A DNA stretch of 64,000 bases from the NCBI RefSeq assembly GCF_000191885.1, contig NZ_AEWI01000012.1, positions 1-64,000 of the forward strand. The letters run 5' to 3'. This DNA comes from Anaerophaga thermohalophila DSM 12881 (GTDB lineage: Bacteria; Bacteroidota; Bacteroidia; Bacteroidales; Marinilabiliaceae). Each line of letters begins with the position of its first letter. Position 1 is the first letter of the stretch. Shown piece after piece: positions 17,601 through 27,415 of this stretch. Position numbers and translations under genes: made by a program. The notes beneath the pieces are model-generated. The model worked only from the letters and a program-made list of their open reading frames with translations, ran no database searches and was not told where the DNA came from.

Positions 17601-20215
17601 AGGATTTCCCTGGCTGTTTACAGTAACTACATCTATCCGGTGGTTTTGGTCGGTTAATAATAGTCCGCGATCATCGCCTTGCGGGGCACGAATGCCTGTA
17701 TATACATCGAAGGGTGAAACAGCCAGGGTTTCGCTTCCGACACTAAAGGCGCCTCCTTTTTCAAATACACGGGTTCTTAATGTTGCCTGAACCATGCCTG
17801 GAACCAGGAGGAATTCAGGTATTCTGTAACGGAATGAAGAGCGGCCTTTTTCGTCCAACATGCCTTCGTAGATGGTTAGTTCCGATTCGTTCACCTCTCG
17901 TGAGGGATCGTCAAAAATAAAGTCTTCATATCCCTCAAAATGAGTTTTTGCGGGGTACAGGTTAAGTCTTACATCGGCTTTGAGATTGGAAGCAGGGGAT
18001 CCGTGAAGCCAGTTGGACCGGATGTTGAAATTGTAGATTTGTCCGGATTCCAGAATTTTTCCGGGTGTTTCAAGTTCCACTTTCAGACGGTTGGGACGAA
18101 AGGTTTCAATGCGAAGATTCTTTTCGAACACAACACCTCCCACATGAACACTTGCGAGCCAATAGCCGGTGGGGGCGTCCTTGCCGGTTTTCGTCCTGAA
18201 AGTATATAAACTGTTTTCGGGATGTGTCTGGGTTTGTTTGTAAACAAGACGTCCCCTTGGATCCGTTAACTCAAACGTAACCGGATGATTTGGGGGAAGT
18301 GTTCCCGGCGTGCTTTCGACGGGCATAAAAGAGACAAAAAAGTGAGTCTCCCGGTCTCCATACCCCGCGTTCCCCGAAAAATGAATCCTCTCAGGCCTTC
18401 TTTCACGGTTTCACCTGATACGTCGAACCTGTCGAGGGCAAGCGCCTGCCCGTCATCGAGCCTTAAGTAACCTCTTTGCTTTCCATCTCTGGCAATCAGC
18501 AAAAAGGGAACTCCGTCAGCCGTTATACTTGCCTGTCCCTCTTTGTTGGTAGTGCCTTCCCCAATTTTAACCATTTGAAGGTTAAAAATCTCTACTTCGA
18601 CATTGGCAAGGGGTTCGGATGAAATAAGGTCGTTCACGGTCACCAATAATTCGTTGCCGGTACCGCCTTTTACCAATAGTCCGAGATTCGAAGCCAGCAC
18701 ATTACGTGCCACCCGGCGGTCGCTTGTATAATATGAATCGGAGCAGGGGTTGTTTCTTTCGCTCCAACGATAATCCGGGTTATAGCGGTAAGGATAAACG
18801 GAGTAATAGTTATCGGTTTCATCCCAGAATCCTTCTTCCGGGTCAGGATGGTCGGTCTGTACGGAATTGTCCTCCTGGTCGTCACCTGCACAGGGATAAA
18901 TGGCATCGGACTTTTCAAAGCCCAGCTCTACGCGGTAAATGGCTCCCGGATCGGGCTGAATGAAGCGGGATAAATCGAGAGAAAAGGTGTTCCATTTGGT
19001 TAGGTCGAGTGTCGGATCGGTGTTTATTTCGATGCGTTGCTTGTGAACCAGTCTTCCTGACCGCTTAAGCTGGTTTTCACCACCAAGTTGATTTACCTGA
19101 AGGAAATGACCGATGTTGTGTTCATAAATCTTGATAATACGGACTCTTACTGCATTCAGGCTAACCGCTCTGAAGGGCATGAACAAACCGTCTGAGTAAG
19201 GCATGACAGTTCCGTCTCCGATGATTTCTACCGCCGGCTTTTCACTTGAGAAAGAGAAGGTAAATTCTCCGCGTCCGGACAATTTTCGGCCCGATACATT
19301 TTTTACATCCTCAGAAATAATAAGCGTTTTTTCGCCGGTAATATCTTCATCCGGGTATAGCTCTACAAGGTTGTTGTCGATGTTCCAGTTCATGTCCTGT
19401 CCCGAAAGCCTGAAAAGGCCCGATATATCCTGTCCCGGGTCTAACGGATCGCTGAAAGCAATGGTAATAACTTTTCGTGGTGAGGTTTCGAGACGGGATG
19501 AAAGGATTTTGAAAGTATTTGCCGGAGGGATGCTTATTTTAAGGTTTTGTTCTTCATCGGGAGAAAGCGGACCTTCTTTGACCGTTACAGATAGTATGCC
19601 CTCATTTTCTCCCCGGGTTATGTCATTCACAATTAGGATGTGGTTCCGGCCATCTGAATGGAACCATTCGGGCTCGCGGGGGTCACCGTTGTATTTAACT
19701 TTCACATTGGTTTCAACCAGCTTGTTGTTGGCTACATCGGCCAACGCCACTTTTATGGCAGCCTGATATTTTTTGTAATCGCTGACAGACAGAGGCCCTA
19801 TGTTTTCGGGGCTTAACCATGCATTCTGTTGAATAGTCTGAAAGGTAAAGAAAAAAGGCTCCTTTTCGTCAGGCAAAAGACGTTGGAGAGCTATTTCGGT
19901 TTTAAATTTTTTGCCGGAGGGAAGCAGTTCTGACGGCTTAAAAACAATGGTCCGATCATCTGCCCATACTGCTTCTCCCTTTATTGACGGAGAAAAAGAA
20001 ATAATGCCATCTTTTACACTCCGGCCCGGAACTGCCTGGTTGACAGGCGAGGTAAATTCGACCATCACGGATGATTTCACAGAAATCTGCCCCGATGTAA
20101 AAGCACTGATTGCCGGATGAAAAGGGGAATGGGCAGCTTCCTTTTTATCGCTATGACAAGCAGAGAAGAAAATGATGATAAGCAGAAAGATTGCACGAAA
20201 AAAGGAACTTTTCAT
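14688..20215 (-). pseudogene. Bacterial alpha-2-macroglobulin with two frameshifts
   Basis: Two overlapping frames make one A2M-family lipoprotein of about 1840 aa. The N-terminus MKSSFFRAIFLLIIIFFSAC is a lipoprotein signal, chosen over a longer open frame to 20293. The C-terminal frame carries the thioester motif Cys-Ile-Glu-Gln (encoded at 16035-16046, context YPHGCIEQ), then the thioester-domain helices. Between them, removing one A from the runs at 18377-18381 and 18336-18341 restores GFIFGERGVWRPGDSLFVSF, the expected conserved stretch. Such proteins trap invading proteases in the periplasm. No pbpC neighbour is present. Both breaks are single-base homopolymer expansions 40 bp apart, so sequencing error is as likely as real inactivation. 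Confidence 0.85.
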
Positions 20216-20350
20216 AACTATGGTATTTGAGTTATTCTCATAAATTGGTGTCTGCCCGTAAAGTGCCGATATTAATCTCTTTCTTTTTAGCATTTTAAAG
20301 ATTTAACCTCGGGCCAATATCGTTTTTCGACATGGTTAAATTTAACTGAT

Positions 20351-20492
20351 GAGTGCATTATAAAAAGCATATTTTTGTCAAAATCAAGGCGTTTTAAATT
20401 TTTTATGCCGGAGTTAACTTGTTGTTAATGAGGATGCAAAAATTTAAAACAACAACGAGTTTGGCAATAAAGATGCTTTTTATACTGCACTC
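20351..20492. mobile_element. MITE-like palindromic element, class 1, copy 1
   Basis: A 142-bp element runs from GAGTGCATTATAAAAAGC to its complement, GCTTTTTATACTGCACTC. Inside are nested inverted repeats around AGTTAACTTGTTGTTAA. Flanks ACTGAT and ATTGAT are a 5/6 match, consistent with an aged 6-bp target duplication. It lies upstream of the alpha-2-macroglobulin gene. Confidence 0.85.
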
Positions 20493-20753
20493 ATTGATGT
20501 TTGATACGACAACAGGTTAATTGGTCTTATGGAAAACTTGTATGCAAGTTAATATTTTTATCTTATTCTTCTGTTAAGCGAATTGGTTCATTTTTTATTT
20601 TTTTATTAATTTCCGGTATCATTTTTACATTCCGTCAATTTTTCCCGGTTATCAGACAATAAATTACCTGCAGAACTGATGAAACAGACCGTTAATTTTT
20701 CATAAATAACTTTGCGTTCTTATATTATAATGTTTTTATGTTTAGTCTTTGTT
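20493..20753. other. AT-rich intergenic region, no gene seen
   Basis: Between the MITE and the methyltransferase stop there is low-complexity AT-rich DNA with no credible ORF, RNA or terminator that I can support. Confidence 0.5.
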
Positions 20754-21515
20754 TTAACGGACTATCTTTTTTTTTACAGTAATTATTTGAAACATTGACA
20801 TTGAGGGTGAAAGAAGGGGAAGCATCCGGTCGATCACTTCTACAGGCCGGTATAAAAAATCGGGTAGCAGTTGTTTGCTGGTGAAGCCTCCGCTCACAAG
20901 ATAAAGTAATGGATTGGTATAGGTGATCCTGCCTACTTCCAGGTTCGGGTAGGAAGCGTTAAATTTTTCTCTGTCGCGGCTGAAAATAATCCAGGGCAGA
21001 GCCCCGTTGGCCGAAGAGAGAGGTCCTTTATCCGGCAGTGTCCAGTCGCCCGATGGATCGAACGCTTCGTGATGAAAGTTTTTATATATGAACCTTCCCC
21101 ATAATGTGTTAGCAGGTTCTATCATCTTTATGATACCGCCGGGGATCAGGGTTCTCTCAGCTTCATTAAAAAACTTTGCAGCATCCGGAAGGTGATGAAG
21201 GGTATCGATCATGAAAATGGCTGCCAGGCTTTGATCTTCAAAAGGCATTTCCAGGGCTGAAAAGGTCATGTCGTTGGTTGGCAGTTTCTGTACATCGGAA
21301 GTGATGACCCGGGGTTCCAGTTCTTTAAGGAAGCCACCGCCACTGCCCAGTTCCAGTAATTTTCCGGGAGGCAAAGCCGGTATCTCTTTCAGGAAATGCG
21401 AATACCACTGCCTGTAAAGATTTTGAAGGAATTTCTTGCTCTTCAGAATCTTTCGGTGAACAAGCGTTCTTTCAGGCGAGTCAAGCGCGTGGTCTGTTTG
21501 GTACTTCCAGGGCAT
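20754..21515 (-). CDS. SAM-dependent methyltransferase
   Basis: A 253-aa class I methyltransferase. Motif I is KLLELGSGGGFL (about 53-64), the acidic residue of motif II is in VITSDVQKLP, and the Methyltransf_11-type segment is LAAIFMIDTLHHLPDAAKFFNEAERTL (split here into IDTLHHLPD and its context), followed by PGGIIKMIEPANT. The C-terminal half contains the large aromatic-rich insert typical of lipid or glycan-modifying members. The substrate cannot be deduced. It stands alone, with 280 bp of featureless DNA before the next gene. Confidence 0.82.
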   Translation of the reverse strand: MPWKYQTDHALDSPERTLVHRKILKSKKFLQNLYRQWYSHFLKEIPALPPGKLLELGSGGGFLKELEPRVITSDVQKLPTNDMTFSALEMPFEDQSLAAIFMIDTLHHLPDAAKFFNEAERTLIPGGIIKMIEPANTLWGRFIYKNFHHEAFDPSGDWTLPDKGPLSSANGALPWIIFSRDREKFNASYPNLEVGRITYTNPLLYLVSGGFTSKQLLPDFLYRPVEVIDRMLPLLSPSMSMFQIITVKKKIVR

Positions 21516-21795
21516 AAAAAATTAGTCAGTAGTTTTTAGTCAGTAGTCAGTAGATAAGTATCCGGCAGGTTAGTTTTATACTAATCGTTATATGCGGCAT
21601 CACCTGGTCTGTTTCCTTGTCCCGTTCACGATTCAATAGTTCGTTAATTATTTACAATGTGCTGCGAACCTGTTGTATGTTACAGAAAGGTTTCGACTGT
21701 TAAAATACAGTATTCCACGGTTATATGGATCATTCTGCATTTAAAAACTTAACGATCTGTTAACCATTGGCTCTGTTTCCATATTTCGGCTTAAT

Positions 21796-22701
21796 TTATC
21801 CCTTAGCGTTTCGTATTTTGTGAAATTTCCAGGAAAGAAAACCCACGAGTGCTATGGATGGCAGCACAAAGGTCCATTCGGTTGTCAAATCTTCTGTTCC
21901 GGTTTGGAGGGGATTGATATCGGGGTTGGTATATCTGTAATAATAAAAAATTATGAGCGACATGAAATTGTTCGCAAAATGCCCTGCAATCGGATACCAG
22001 AGATTTTTCCCAAAGAGCATGAGATACCCCAAAGCCAGTCCGAGGAAAAAACGCGGAAGGAATGTGAAGAATTGCAGATGAATGGCGCTGAACAGAAAAG
22101 CAGTTAGCCATACTGCAACGTGCTTGTTTTTGAACCATTCTCCGAAGACGGGCTGCAAAACCCCTCTGAAGAGCATCTCTTCGCCGATCGCCGGTAATAT
22201 GGCAATCATTATGAAGTTGATTAGCAGGACCCCCGGCTGGTCGGTATCCAGAAAGCTGTACATGATGTCAGTTGCGCTTTCTTCCGATTGTTTCATCCAT
22301 TGTTCCAGGCCCCCTAAAAACTCCGGCAGTTGCATGTTGCTGTTTAAAATACCCAGGTAGCTCACCAGCGGTTGGGACAAAACAATTATGGCCAGACTCA
22401 TCAGAATCAGCCCGGTAGAAGGCCTCCGAAAACCAATTCCCCGCGTCAGATGCCCCCAGAAGAAAAGGCCGGCCAGTAACGAAGGAATGATAAACACCGA
22501 AAAACTTTGCACAATCTGAAAATACCGCAGCATATTAACAGACAGGGGCATCCCTTCTGTACCCGCGAGAGAAAGTCCGTCCGTAAAAGGCAATGCTGCC
22601 AGCAGTGCAAGCAATGTGAAAACGAAAAAACTGGTAACAACCAGCATTAAGGTCATTAATAGCTTGCCTAATCCTCCGAGATGGTTCCAAATTGCCCGCA
22701 T
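21796..22701 (-). CDS. CPBP-family intramembrane metalloprotease
   Basis: A 301-aa membrane protein with about eight hydrophobic segments and the Rce1/CAAX-protease-like motifs GEEMLFRG (Glu174, Glu175, Arg179), FSAIHLQFF (His208) and a later HFANNF. Members cleave prenylated or small membrane proteins, and many bacterial ones act in immunity or bacteriocin processing; the role here is unknown. It starts 6 bp after tyrS on the same strand and is presumably translated from the tyrS transcript. Confidence 0.87.
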   Translation of the reverse strand: MRAIWNHLGGLGKLLMTLMLVVTSFFVFTLLALLAALPFTDGLSLAGTEGMPLSVNMLRYFQIVQSFSVFIIPSLLAGLFFWGHLTRGIGFRRPSTGLILMSLAIIVLSQPLVSYLGILNSNMQLPEFLGGLEQWMKQSEESATDIMYSFLDTDQPGVLLINFIMIAILPAIGEEMLFRGVLQPVFGEWFKNKHVAVWLTAFLFSAIHLQFFTFLPRFFLGLALGYLMLFGKNLWYPIAGHFANNFMSLIIFYYYRYTNPDINPLQTGTEDLTTEWTFVLPSIALVGFLSWKFHKIRNAKG

Positions 22702-22707
22702 AGTGGT

Positions 22708-24000
22708 CTATTCTGCTATTATCAGGAAGTAGTTTTTCTTACCTTTTTGTACCAAAAGATATTTGTTGTTCAACAAGTCGGTTGTTTTCACGATCAGTTC
22801 TTCGTTGGTCACTTTTTCTTTGTTGAGAGCGAGTCCGCCGCCTTTAATGGTTCGTCGTGCTTCACCTTTCGAGGGGAACACTTCGGTTTTTTCGGCCACA
22901 AGGTCAATAATTCCGATGCCCGGATCAAGTTCCTTTCTGTTGATGCTGAATGTGGGAACTCCCTCGAAAACAGACAAGAGCGTCCTTTCATCCAGTTTTT
23001 TTAAGATGTCGGTAACATTTTTCCCGAAAAGTATCTGTGATGCGTCAATGGCTATCTGCAGGGCTTCTTCGCCATGCACAAGGCGGGTAACAGTTTCGGC
23101 AAGCCGTTTCTGAAGTTTTCGCTGATGGGGCGCTTCGTTGTGTTCGTCAATAAGTGCTTCAATTTCGTCGCGAGGTATCAGTGTAAATATTTTGATGTAT
23201 TTTTCGGCATCTGCATCCGAAGCGTTGAGCCAGAACTGGTAAAAAGCGTATGGGCTTGTACGTTCGGGATCGAGCCAGACGTTGCCCGATTCGGTTTTCC
23301 CGAATTTTCCGCCGTCGGCTTTGGTAATAAGCGGACAGGTCAGCGCGAATGCTTCACCGCCTGTTTTTCTGCGAATGAGTTCCGTCCCGGTGGTGATATT
23401 TCCCCATTGGTCGGAGCCACCCATCTGCAATTTACAATCATACTCCTCGTACAGGTGAAGAAAATCGTAGCCTTGCACTAATTGGTAAGTAAATTCAGTA
23501 AATGACAGCCCTTCGCGCGAATCACTCCCCAGGCGTTTTTTCACGGAATCTTTGGCCATCATGTAGTTAACGGTGATGTGCTTTCCTACATCGCGAATAA
23601 ATTCCAGAAAAGTGAAATCTTTCATCCAGTCGTAATTGTTTACCATCAGGGCGCGGTTCTCTTCAGTGGTTTCAAAATCCAAAAACCTGGAGAGTTGCTC
23701 TTTCAGGCATTTCTGGTTATGACGCAGCGTCTCTTCATCAAGCAGGTTTCTTTCCTGCGATTTCATAGAAGGATCGCCGATCATTCCCGTGGCACCGCCC
23801 AGCAACACAATTGGTCTGTGACCGGCAGCCTGAAAATGCCGAAGCATCATAACCCCAACAAGATGGCCAATGTGCAACGAGTCCGCCGTAGGGTCTATAC
23901 CCACGTAGGCTGTGGTCATCTCTTTCTCCAGTTGTTCTTCGGTACCGGGCATGATGTCGTGGATCATTCCCCTCCACTTGAGTTCTTCTACAAAATTCAT
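22708..24000 (-). CDS. tyrS: Tyrosyl-tRNA synthetase
   Basis: A 430-aa class I aminoacyl-tRNA synthetase. The ATP signature HIGH is at 43-46 (SLHIGHLVG), the KMSKS-type loop is KFGKT (232-236), and the tyrosine-site stretch [13 protein letters not shown] and [10 protein letters not shown] are present. A C-terminal S4-like RNA-binding domain follows ([20 protein letters not shown] region). The length is standard for bacterial TyrS. It is followed closely by a CPBP protease gene. Start ATG is 13 codons before the first conserved stretch, as usual. Confidence 0.96.
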   Translation of the reverse strand: MNFVEELKWRGMIHDIMPGTEEQLEKEMTTAYVGIDPTADSLHIGHLVGVMMLRHFQAAGHRPIVLLGGATGMIGDPSMKSQERNLLDEETLRHNQKCLKEQLSRFLDFETTEENRALMVNNYDWMKDFTFLEFIRDVGKHITVNYMMAKDSVKKRLGSDSREGLSFTEFTYQLVQGYDFLHLYEEYDCKLQMGGSDQWGNITTGTELIRRKTGGEAFALTCPLITKADGGKFGKTESGNVWLDPERTSPYAFYQFWLNASDADAEKYIKIFTLIPRDEIEALIDEHNEAPHQRKLQKRLAETVTRLVHGEEALQIAIDASQILFGKNVTDILKKLDERTLLSVFEGVPTFSINRKELDPGIGIIDLVAEKTEVFPSKGEARRTIKGGGLALNKEKVTNEELIVKTTDLLNNKYLLVQKGKKNYFLIIAE

Positions 24001-24213
24001 GGTTTAATATTCCGTTAATCTTTTTTAATAGATTGCAAATCAAATGCTCGTGTCCACCTCGTTTTAGTTGTTAAAATGCAGCACTTCAGGGTTTGCATGC
24101 GTTGTCTGATATGCAGAGCAGGAACAAACATCAAAAAAATCTAATGAGCTGTTGCATGTTTGTTAAGGTTGCTTCCTGCAAGAGGCGCAAAAATAAGAAT
24201 AATTAACGAACAT

Positions 24214-24354
24214 GAGTGCGGTATAAAATGCATATTTTTGTCAAAATCAAGGCGTTTTAAATTTTTGTACCGGAGTTAACTCGCTGTTAATGAGGATACA
24301 AAAATTTAAAACAACAACGAGTTTGGCAACAAAGATGCTTTTTAGACCGGGCTC
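24214..24354. mobile_element. MITE-like palindromic element, class 1, copy 2
   Basis: A 141-bp copy from GAGTGCGGTATAAAATGC to GCTTTTTAGACCGGGCTC. GAACAT precedes the left end, and the same word follows the right end after two extra bases, suggesting a slightly rearranged target duplication. The element fills much of the gap between the cvpA and tyrS genes. Confidence 0.83.
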
Positions 24355-24373
24355 ATGAACATGCCTTGAGTAA

Positions 24374-24901
24374 TTAAATGGTTACCGGACTTTGTCCGTT
24401 TTCTGACGGATTCAACAATTCTTCGAGGTCCCTTTCAAAGAGGTCAAAGATAAGAGGAGCAGCCTTCTTTACCGGGGGATACAGTTTTGAGCGTTGCTGT
24501 TCTTTTGGTGTAATAATTTTCTCCTCCAGGCCGAAAGCGTTAAGTCCCAAAAGAAGGATGCTGATGATGAAAGTTGTTTTCAACATTCCGAAAACAAGGC
24601 CAAAGATCCTGTCAAAAGCTCCAAGTGCTACTGCATGAATAAGTGTTCGTAATAATGAAGCAATAAGATGAATAATCAACACCACAATAACGAAGGTAAC
24701 CAGAAAGGCAATAATTCCCATGTATTGCGAATGAAATATCCCGGAGAGGAAACGTTCCGTAACATCAGAAAGCCGGACTGCGAAAATTATTCCCAGAATT
24801 AATGCTGCCAGGCCTGCCAGTTCTTTGATAAATCCGTTTTTTAAACCTTTCAGTGCGGCAAGGATCAGAAAAATACCGGCAATAATGTCGAAATAGCTCA
24901 T
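24374..24901 (-). CDS. CvpA-family membrane protein
   Basis: A 175-aa protein with four hydrophobic segments and the CvpA start pattern (YFDIIAGIFLILAALKGLKNGF, with the conserved Gly-Phe at about 22-24). CvpA is known for a role in colicin V production and in envelope stress tolerance in enterobacteria; in Bacteroidota it is a conserved housekeeping membrane protein of unclear function. It is monocistronic here, followed by a MITE 20 bp after its stop. Confidence 0.88.
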   Translation of the reverse strand: MSYFDIIAGIFLILAALKGLKNGFIKELAGLAALILGIIFAVRLSDVTERFLSGIFHSQYMGIIAFLVTFVIVVLIIHLIASLLRTLIHAVALGAFDRIFGLVFGMLKTTFIISILLLGLNAFGLEEKIITPKEQQRSKLYPPVKKAAPLIFDLFERDLEELLNPSENGQSPVTI

Positions 24902-25236
24902 AGTTTTATCTGAAAATCTGACGATCTATTAAATTATTGATTGGAACAAAATTATTTATATTTACGGTCAAAACAATAGATGAGTCCACTTCTAAAAGGC
25001 TCTTTTTTGGCGACCTTTTTGTTGCGGGTAGTTTTTTATTGTCATTTTTGAGTTCAAAGGTTAGCTGGATTTCAACTTTCGCAAAAATAGTGTTTTTGGG
25101 TCCAGGCTTTTAAAACGAAAGCCGGTTTTTAAAGAATATGTGGCTGAATAATGCCCGGAGCAATGTCATAACAACAAAAATCAGATGCGTGGGACTTGTA
25201 AACCTCAGAGTAGTGAATTTTTGAAAAGATAAGGAA
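24902..25236. other. Divergent intergenic region between cvpA and GH3 genes
   Basis: This 335-bp AT-rich gap must hold the promoters of both flanking genes. TAATTTTG on the minus strand (24947-24954) is a plausible cvpA -7 box, though its -33 partner is missing. The sequence AAGGAAATG just before the GH3 gene includes a Shine-Dalgarno-like AAGGA. Nothing else is recognised. Confidence 0.4.
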
Positions 25237-26748
25237 ATGCCAATTATATCCAGTATTGTAGGGCTTTTTAATGCCCGTCGTTTGTCACAGATCGATCTGT
25301 TCAGGAAAGCACCCATGGAGGTACAGGAATCGGTCTTTTTCTCCCTGATTGAAGAAGCACGCCAAACCGAATGGGGCAGGCAATACGATTACTCTTCTAT
25401 CCGCAAGATTGATCAGTACCAGGAGAGAGTGCCCGTTCAGGGCTATGAGGAGTTCGAACCGTATGTAGAACGATTGCGACACGGAGAAAAAGATGTGCTT
25501 TGGCCGGGCGTCACCCGCTGGTTTGCCAAATCTTCCGGCACGACTTCATCTAAAAGTAAGTTTATTCCTGTGACCAAAGAAGCTTTGGAGGCATGTCATT
25601 TTCGTGGCGGAAGGGATGTGCTTGCCATATATAACGACAATTACCCGGATAATCAGGTTTTTTCAGGCAAAACGCTCACGCTGGGCGGCAGTCATCAGAT
25701 CAACCATTTCAGCAACGATTCTTATTACGGCGACCTTTCGGCAATACTGATTGAAAACCTGCCATTCTGGACCCAGTTTTTCAAAACGCCGGGGTCTGAT
25801 GTTGCGCTGATGGAGGAGTGGGAAGAAAAGCTGAAGAAGATTACTAAGGTTACCATTAAAGAAAATGTAACTTCTCTCGCGGGTGTTCCTTCCTGGTTTT
25901 TGGTTTTGATCAAGCATATTCTGAAAACTACGGGCAGGAAAAATTTACTGGAGATATGGCCCAATCTGGAACTCTTTATCCACGGCGGGATTAATTTTAC
26001 ACCTTACCGGGAACAGTATAAAGAATTAATTCCGTCCGAAGAGATGCATTATATGGAAACGTATAATGCCTCGGAAGGATTTTTCGGAATACAGGATGAT
26101 CCGGCTTCTTCTTCGATGCTCTTGATGCTCGATTATGGTATTTTTTATGAATTTATGCCAATGGGAGAGTTGGGGAAAGAGAATCCCAAAACATTGGTTT
26201 TGGATGAGGTGGAACTCAATAAGGATTATGCAATCATTATATCAACAAATGGCGGATTGTGGCGGTATATGATAGGTGATACGGTAAGGTTTACCCATCG
26301 CTATCCCTTTAAATTTATCATTTCGGGTCGAACTAAGCATTTTATTAATGCTTTTGGCGAAGAAGTTATTATTGACAATGCCACCAGGGCGCTGGATGCT
26401 GCCTGTAAAGCTACGGGCGCGGTTATCAGGGAATACACTGCAGGACCGTTATATATGAGCACGGGTAGTAAAGGGGCTCATCAATGGATTATTGAATTTG
26501 AGAAGCACCCCGATTCTGTTGATAAGTTCAGGGAAGTGCTCGATAAAGCATTGCAGGATGTTAACAGCGATTATGAAGCCAAACGTTACAAAAGCATTAC
26601 CCTCGATCCGCCCGATATTGTTGTGGCACGCGAAGGCTTGTTTTTTGACTGGATGAAGTCGAGGAATAAACTGGGAGGACAAAATAAAGTGCCCCGGTTA
26701 TCGAACAATCGCGATTATCTGGATGATCTTTTAAAGCTGAATCAGTAA
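25237..26748 (+). CDS. GH3 auxin-responsive-promoter family protein (adenylate-forming)
   Basis: A 503-aa bacterial GH3 protein. The family adenylates a carboxylate and joins it to an amine or amino acid. Visible are the phosphate-binding loop FAKSSGTTSSKSKFIPV (about 96-112), the substrate/AMP region YNASEGFFGIQ, and the hinge region RYMIGDTVRF with Asp. GH3 proteins are common in Bacteroidota, where the acyl and amine substrates are not established. The next gene, a deoxynucleoside kinase, follows after 12 bp, so the two are co-transcribed. The start follows an AAGGA ribosome-binding-like sequence. Confidence 0.9.
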   Translation: MPIISSIVGLFNARRLSQIDLFRKAPMEVQESVFFSLIEEARQTEWGRQYDYSSIRKIDQYQERVPVQGYEEFEPYVERLRHGEKDVLWPGVTRWFAKSSGTTSSKSKFIPVTKEALEACHFRGGRDVLAIYNDNYPDNQVFSGKTLTLGGSHQINHFSNDSYYGDLSAILIENLPFWTQFFKTPGSDVALMEEWEEKLKKITKVTIKENVTSLAGVPSWFLVLIKHILKTTGRKNLLEIWPNLELFIHGGINFTPYREQYKELIPSEEMHYMETYNASEGFFGIQDDPASSSMLLMLDYGIFYEFMPMGELGKENPKTLVLDEVELNKDYAIIISTNGGLWRYMIGDTVRFTHRYPFKFIISGRTKHFINAFGEEVIIDNATRALDAACKATGAVIREYTAGPLYMSTGSKGAHQWIIEFEKHPDSVDKFREVLDKALQDVNSDYEAKRYKSITLDPPDIVVAREGLFFDWMKSRNKLGGQNKVPRLSNNRDYLDDLLKLNQ

Positions 26749-26760
26749 AAAGGTATTGCT

Positions 26761-27375
26761 ATGCATGTTGCTATTGCCGGGAACATCGGATCGGGAAAAA
26801 CCACTCTGGCCGGATTACTGGCCAATCATTACGGTTGGGAGGTCCATTACGAAGAGGTGGAAGAAAATCCTTACCTGGCCGATTTTTATAACGATATGAA
26901 GCGATGGTCGTTCAATCTTCAGGTCTATTTTCTGAAAAGCCGTTTCTCTCAAATCGTAAAAATCAGGGAAGGTAACAAAAGTGTCATCCAGGATCGTACC
27001 ATCTATGAAGATTCGGTTATTTTTGCGGCCAATTTGCACGATATGGGACTTATGAGTCCTCGCGATTATGAAAATTATAGCGGACTTTTTGATCTTATGA
27101 GCAGTTTGATAGCACCCCCCGACCTCCTGATCTATCTGCGGGCTTCTGTACCCACCCTTGTCCGGCAAATCGAGATGCGGGGACGTCCTTACGAATCGTC
27201 TATACGCCTGGATTACCTGCGGCGCCTGAATGAACGCTACGAGGGATGGATACGTAGTTACAAAGCGTCCAATTTGCTCATTGTTGATGTTGACAAGAAC
27301 GATTTCATTAAAGAAAAAAGTAATCTGAGCGGTGTGATTGACAAAGTGGACAGCAAGATACACGGGTTGTTTTAA
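26761..27375 (+). CDS. Deoxynucleoside kinase
   Basis: A 204-aa dNK/dGK-dAK family protein. The P-loop is GNIGSGKTT (7-15), the catalytic and substrate region is HYEEVEENPYLADFY, and DRTIYED (about 79-85) is the variant of the family ERS/DRS motif. A lid Arg-rich segment occurs around QIEMRGRPYES. It phosphorylates deoxyadenosine or deoxyguanosine for salvage. It lies 12 bp after the GH3 gene. Exact nucleoside preference cannot be read from the sequence. Confidence 0.9.
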   Translation: MHVAIAGNIGSGKTTLAGLLANHYGWEVHYEEVEENPYLADFYNDMKRWSFNLQVYFLKSRFSQIVKIREGNKSVIQDRTIYEDSVIFAANLHDMGLMSPRDYENYSGLFDLMSSLIAPPDLLIYLRASVPTLVRQIEMRGRPYESSIRLDYLRRLNERYEGWIRSYKASNLLIVDVDKNDFIKEKSNLSGVIDKVDSKIHGLF

Positions 27376-27377
27376 CC

Positions 27378-27402
27378 GGCACTTTCTGAACAGACACTCA
27401 TT
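27378..27402. repeat. Short fragment of the ~210-bp MITE-like family
   Basis: CTTTCTGAACAGACACTC and its flanks match the GCAACCG-to-AACAGACAC part of the elements at 1834-2043 and 32147-32354. It lies between convergent gene ends, immediately after the deoxynucleoside kinase stop. Confidence 0.4.
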
Positions 27403-27415
27403 TGGGTCAGCCGTG

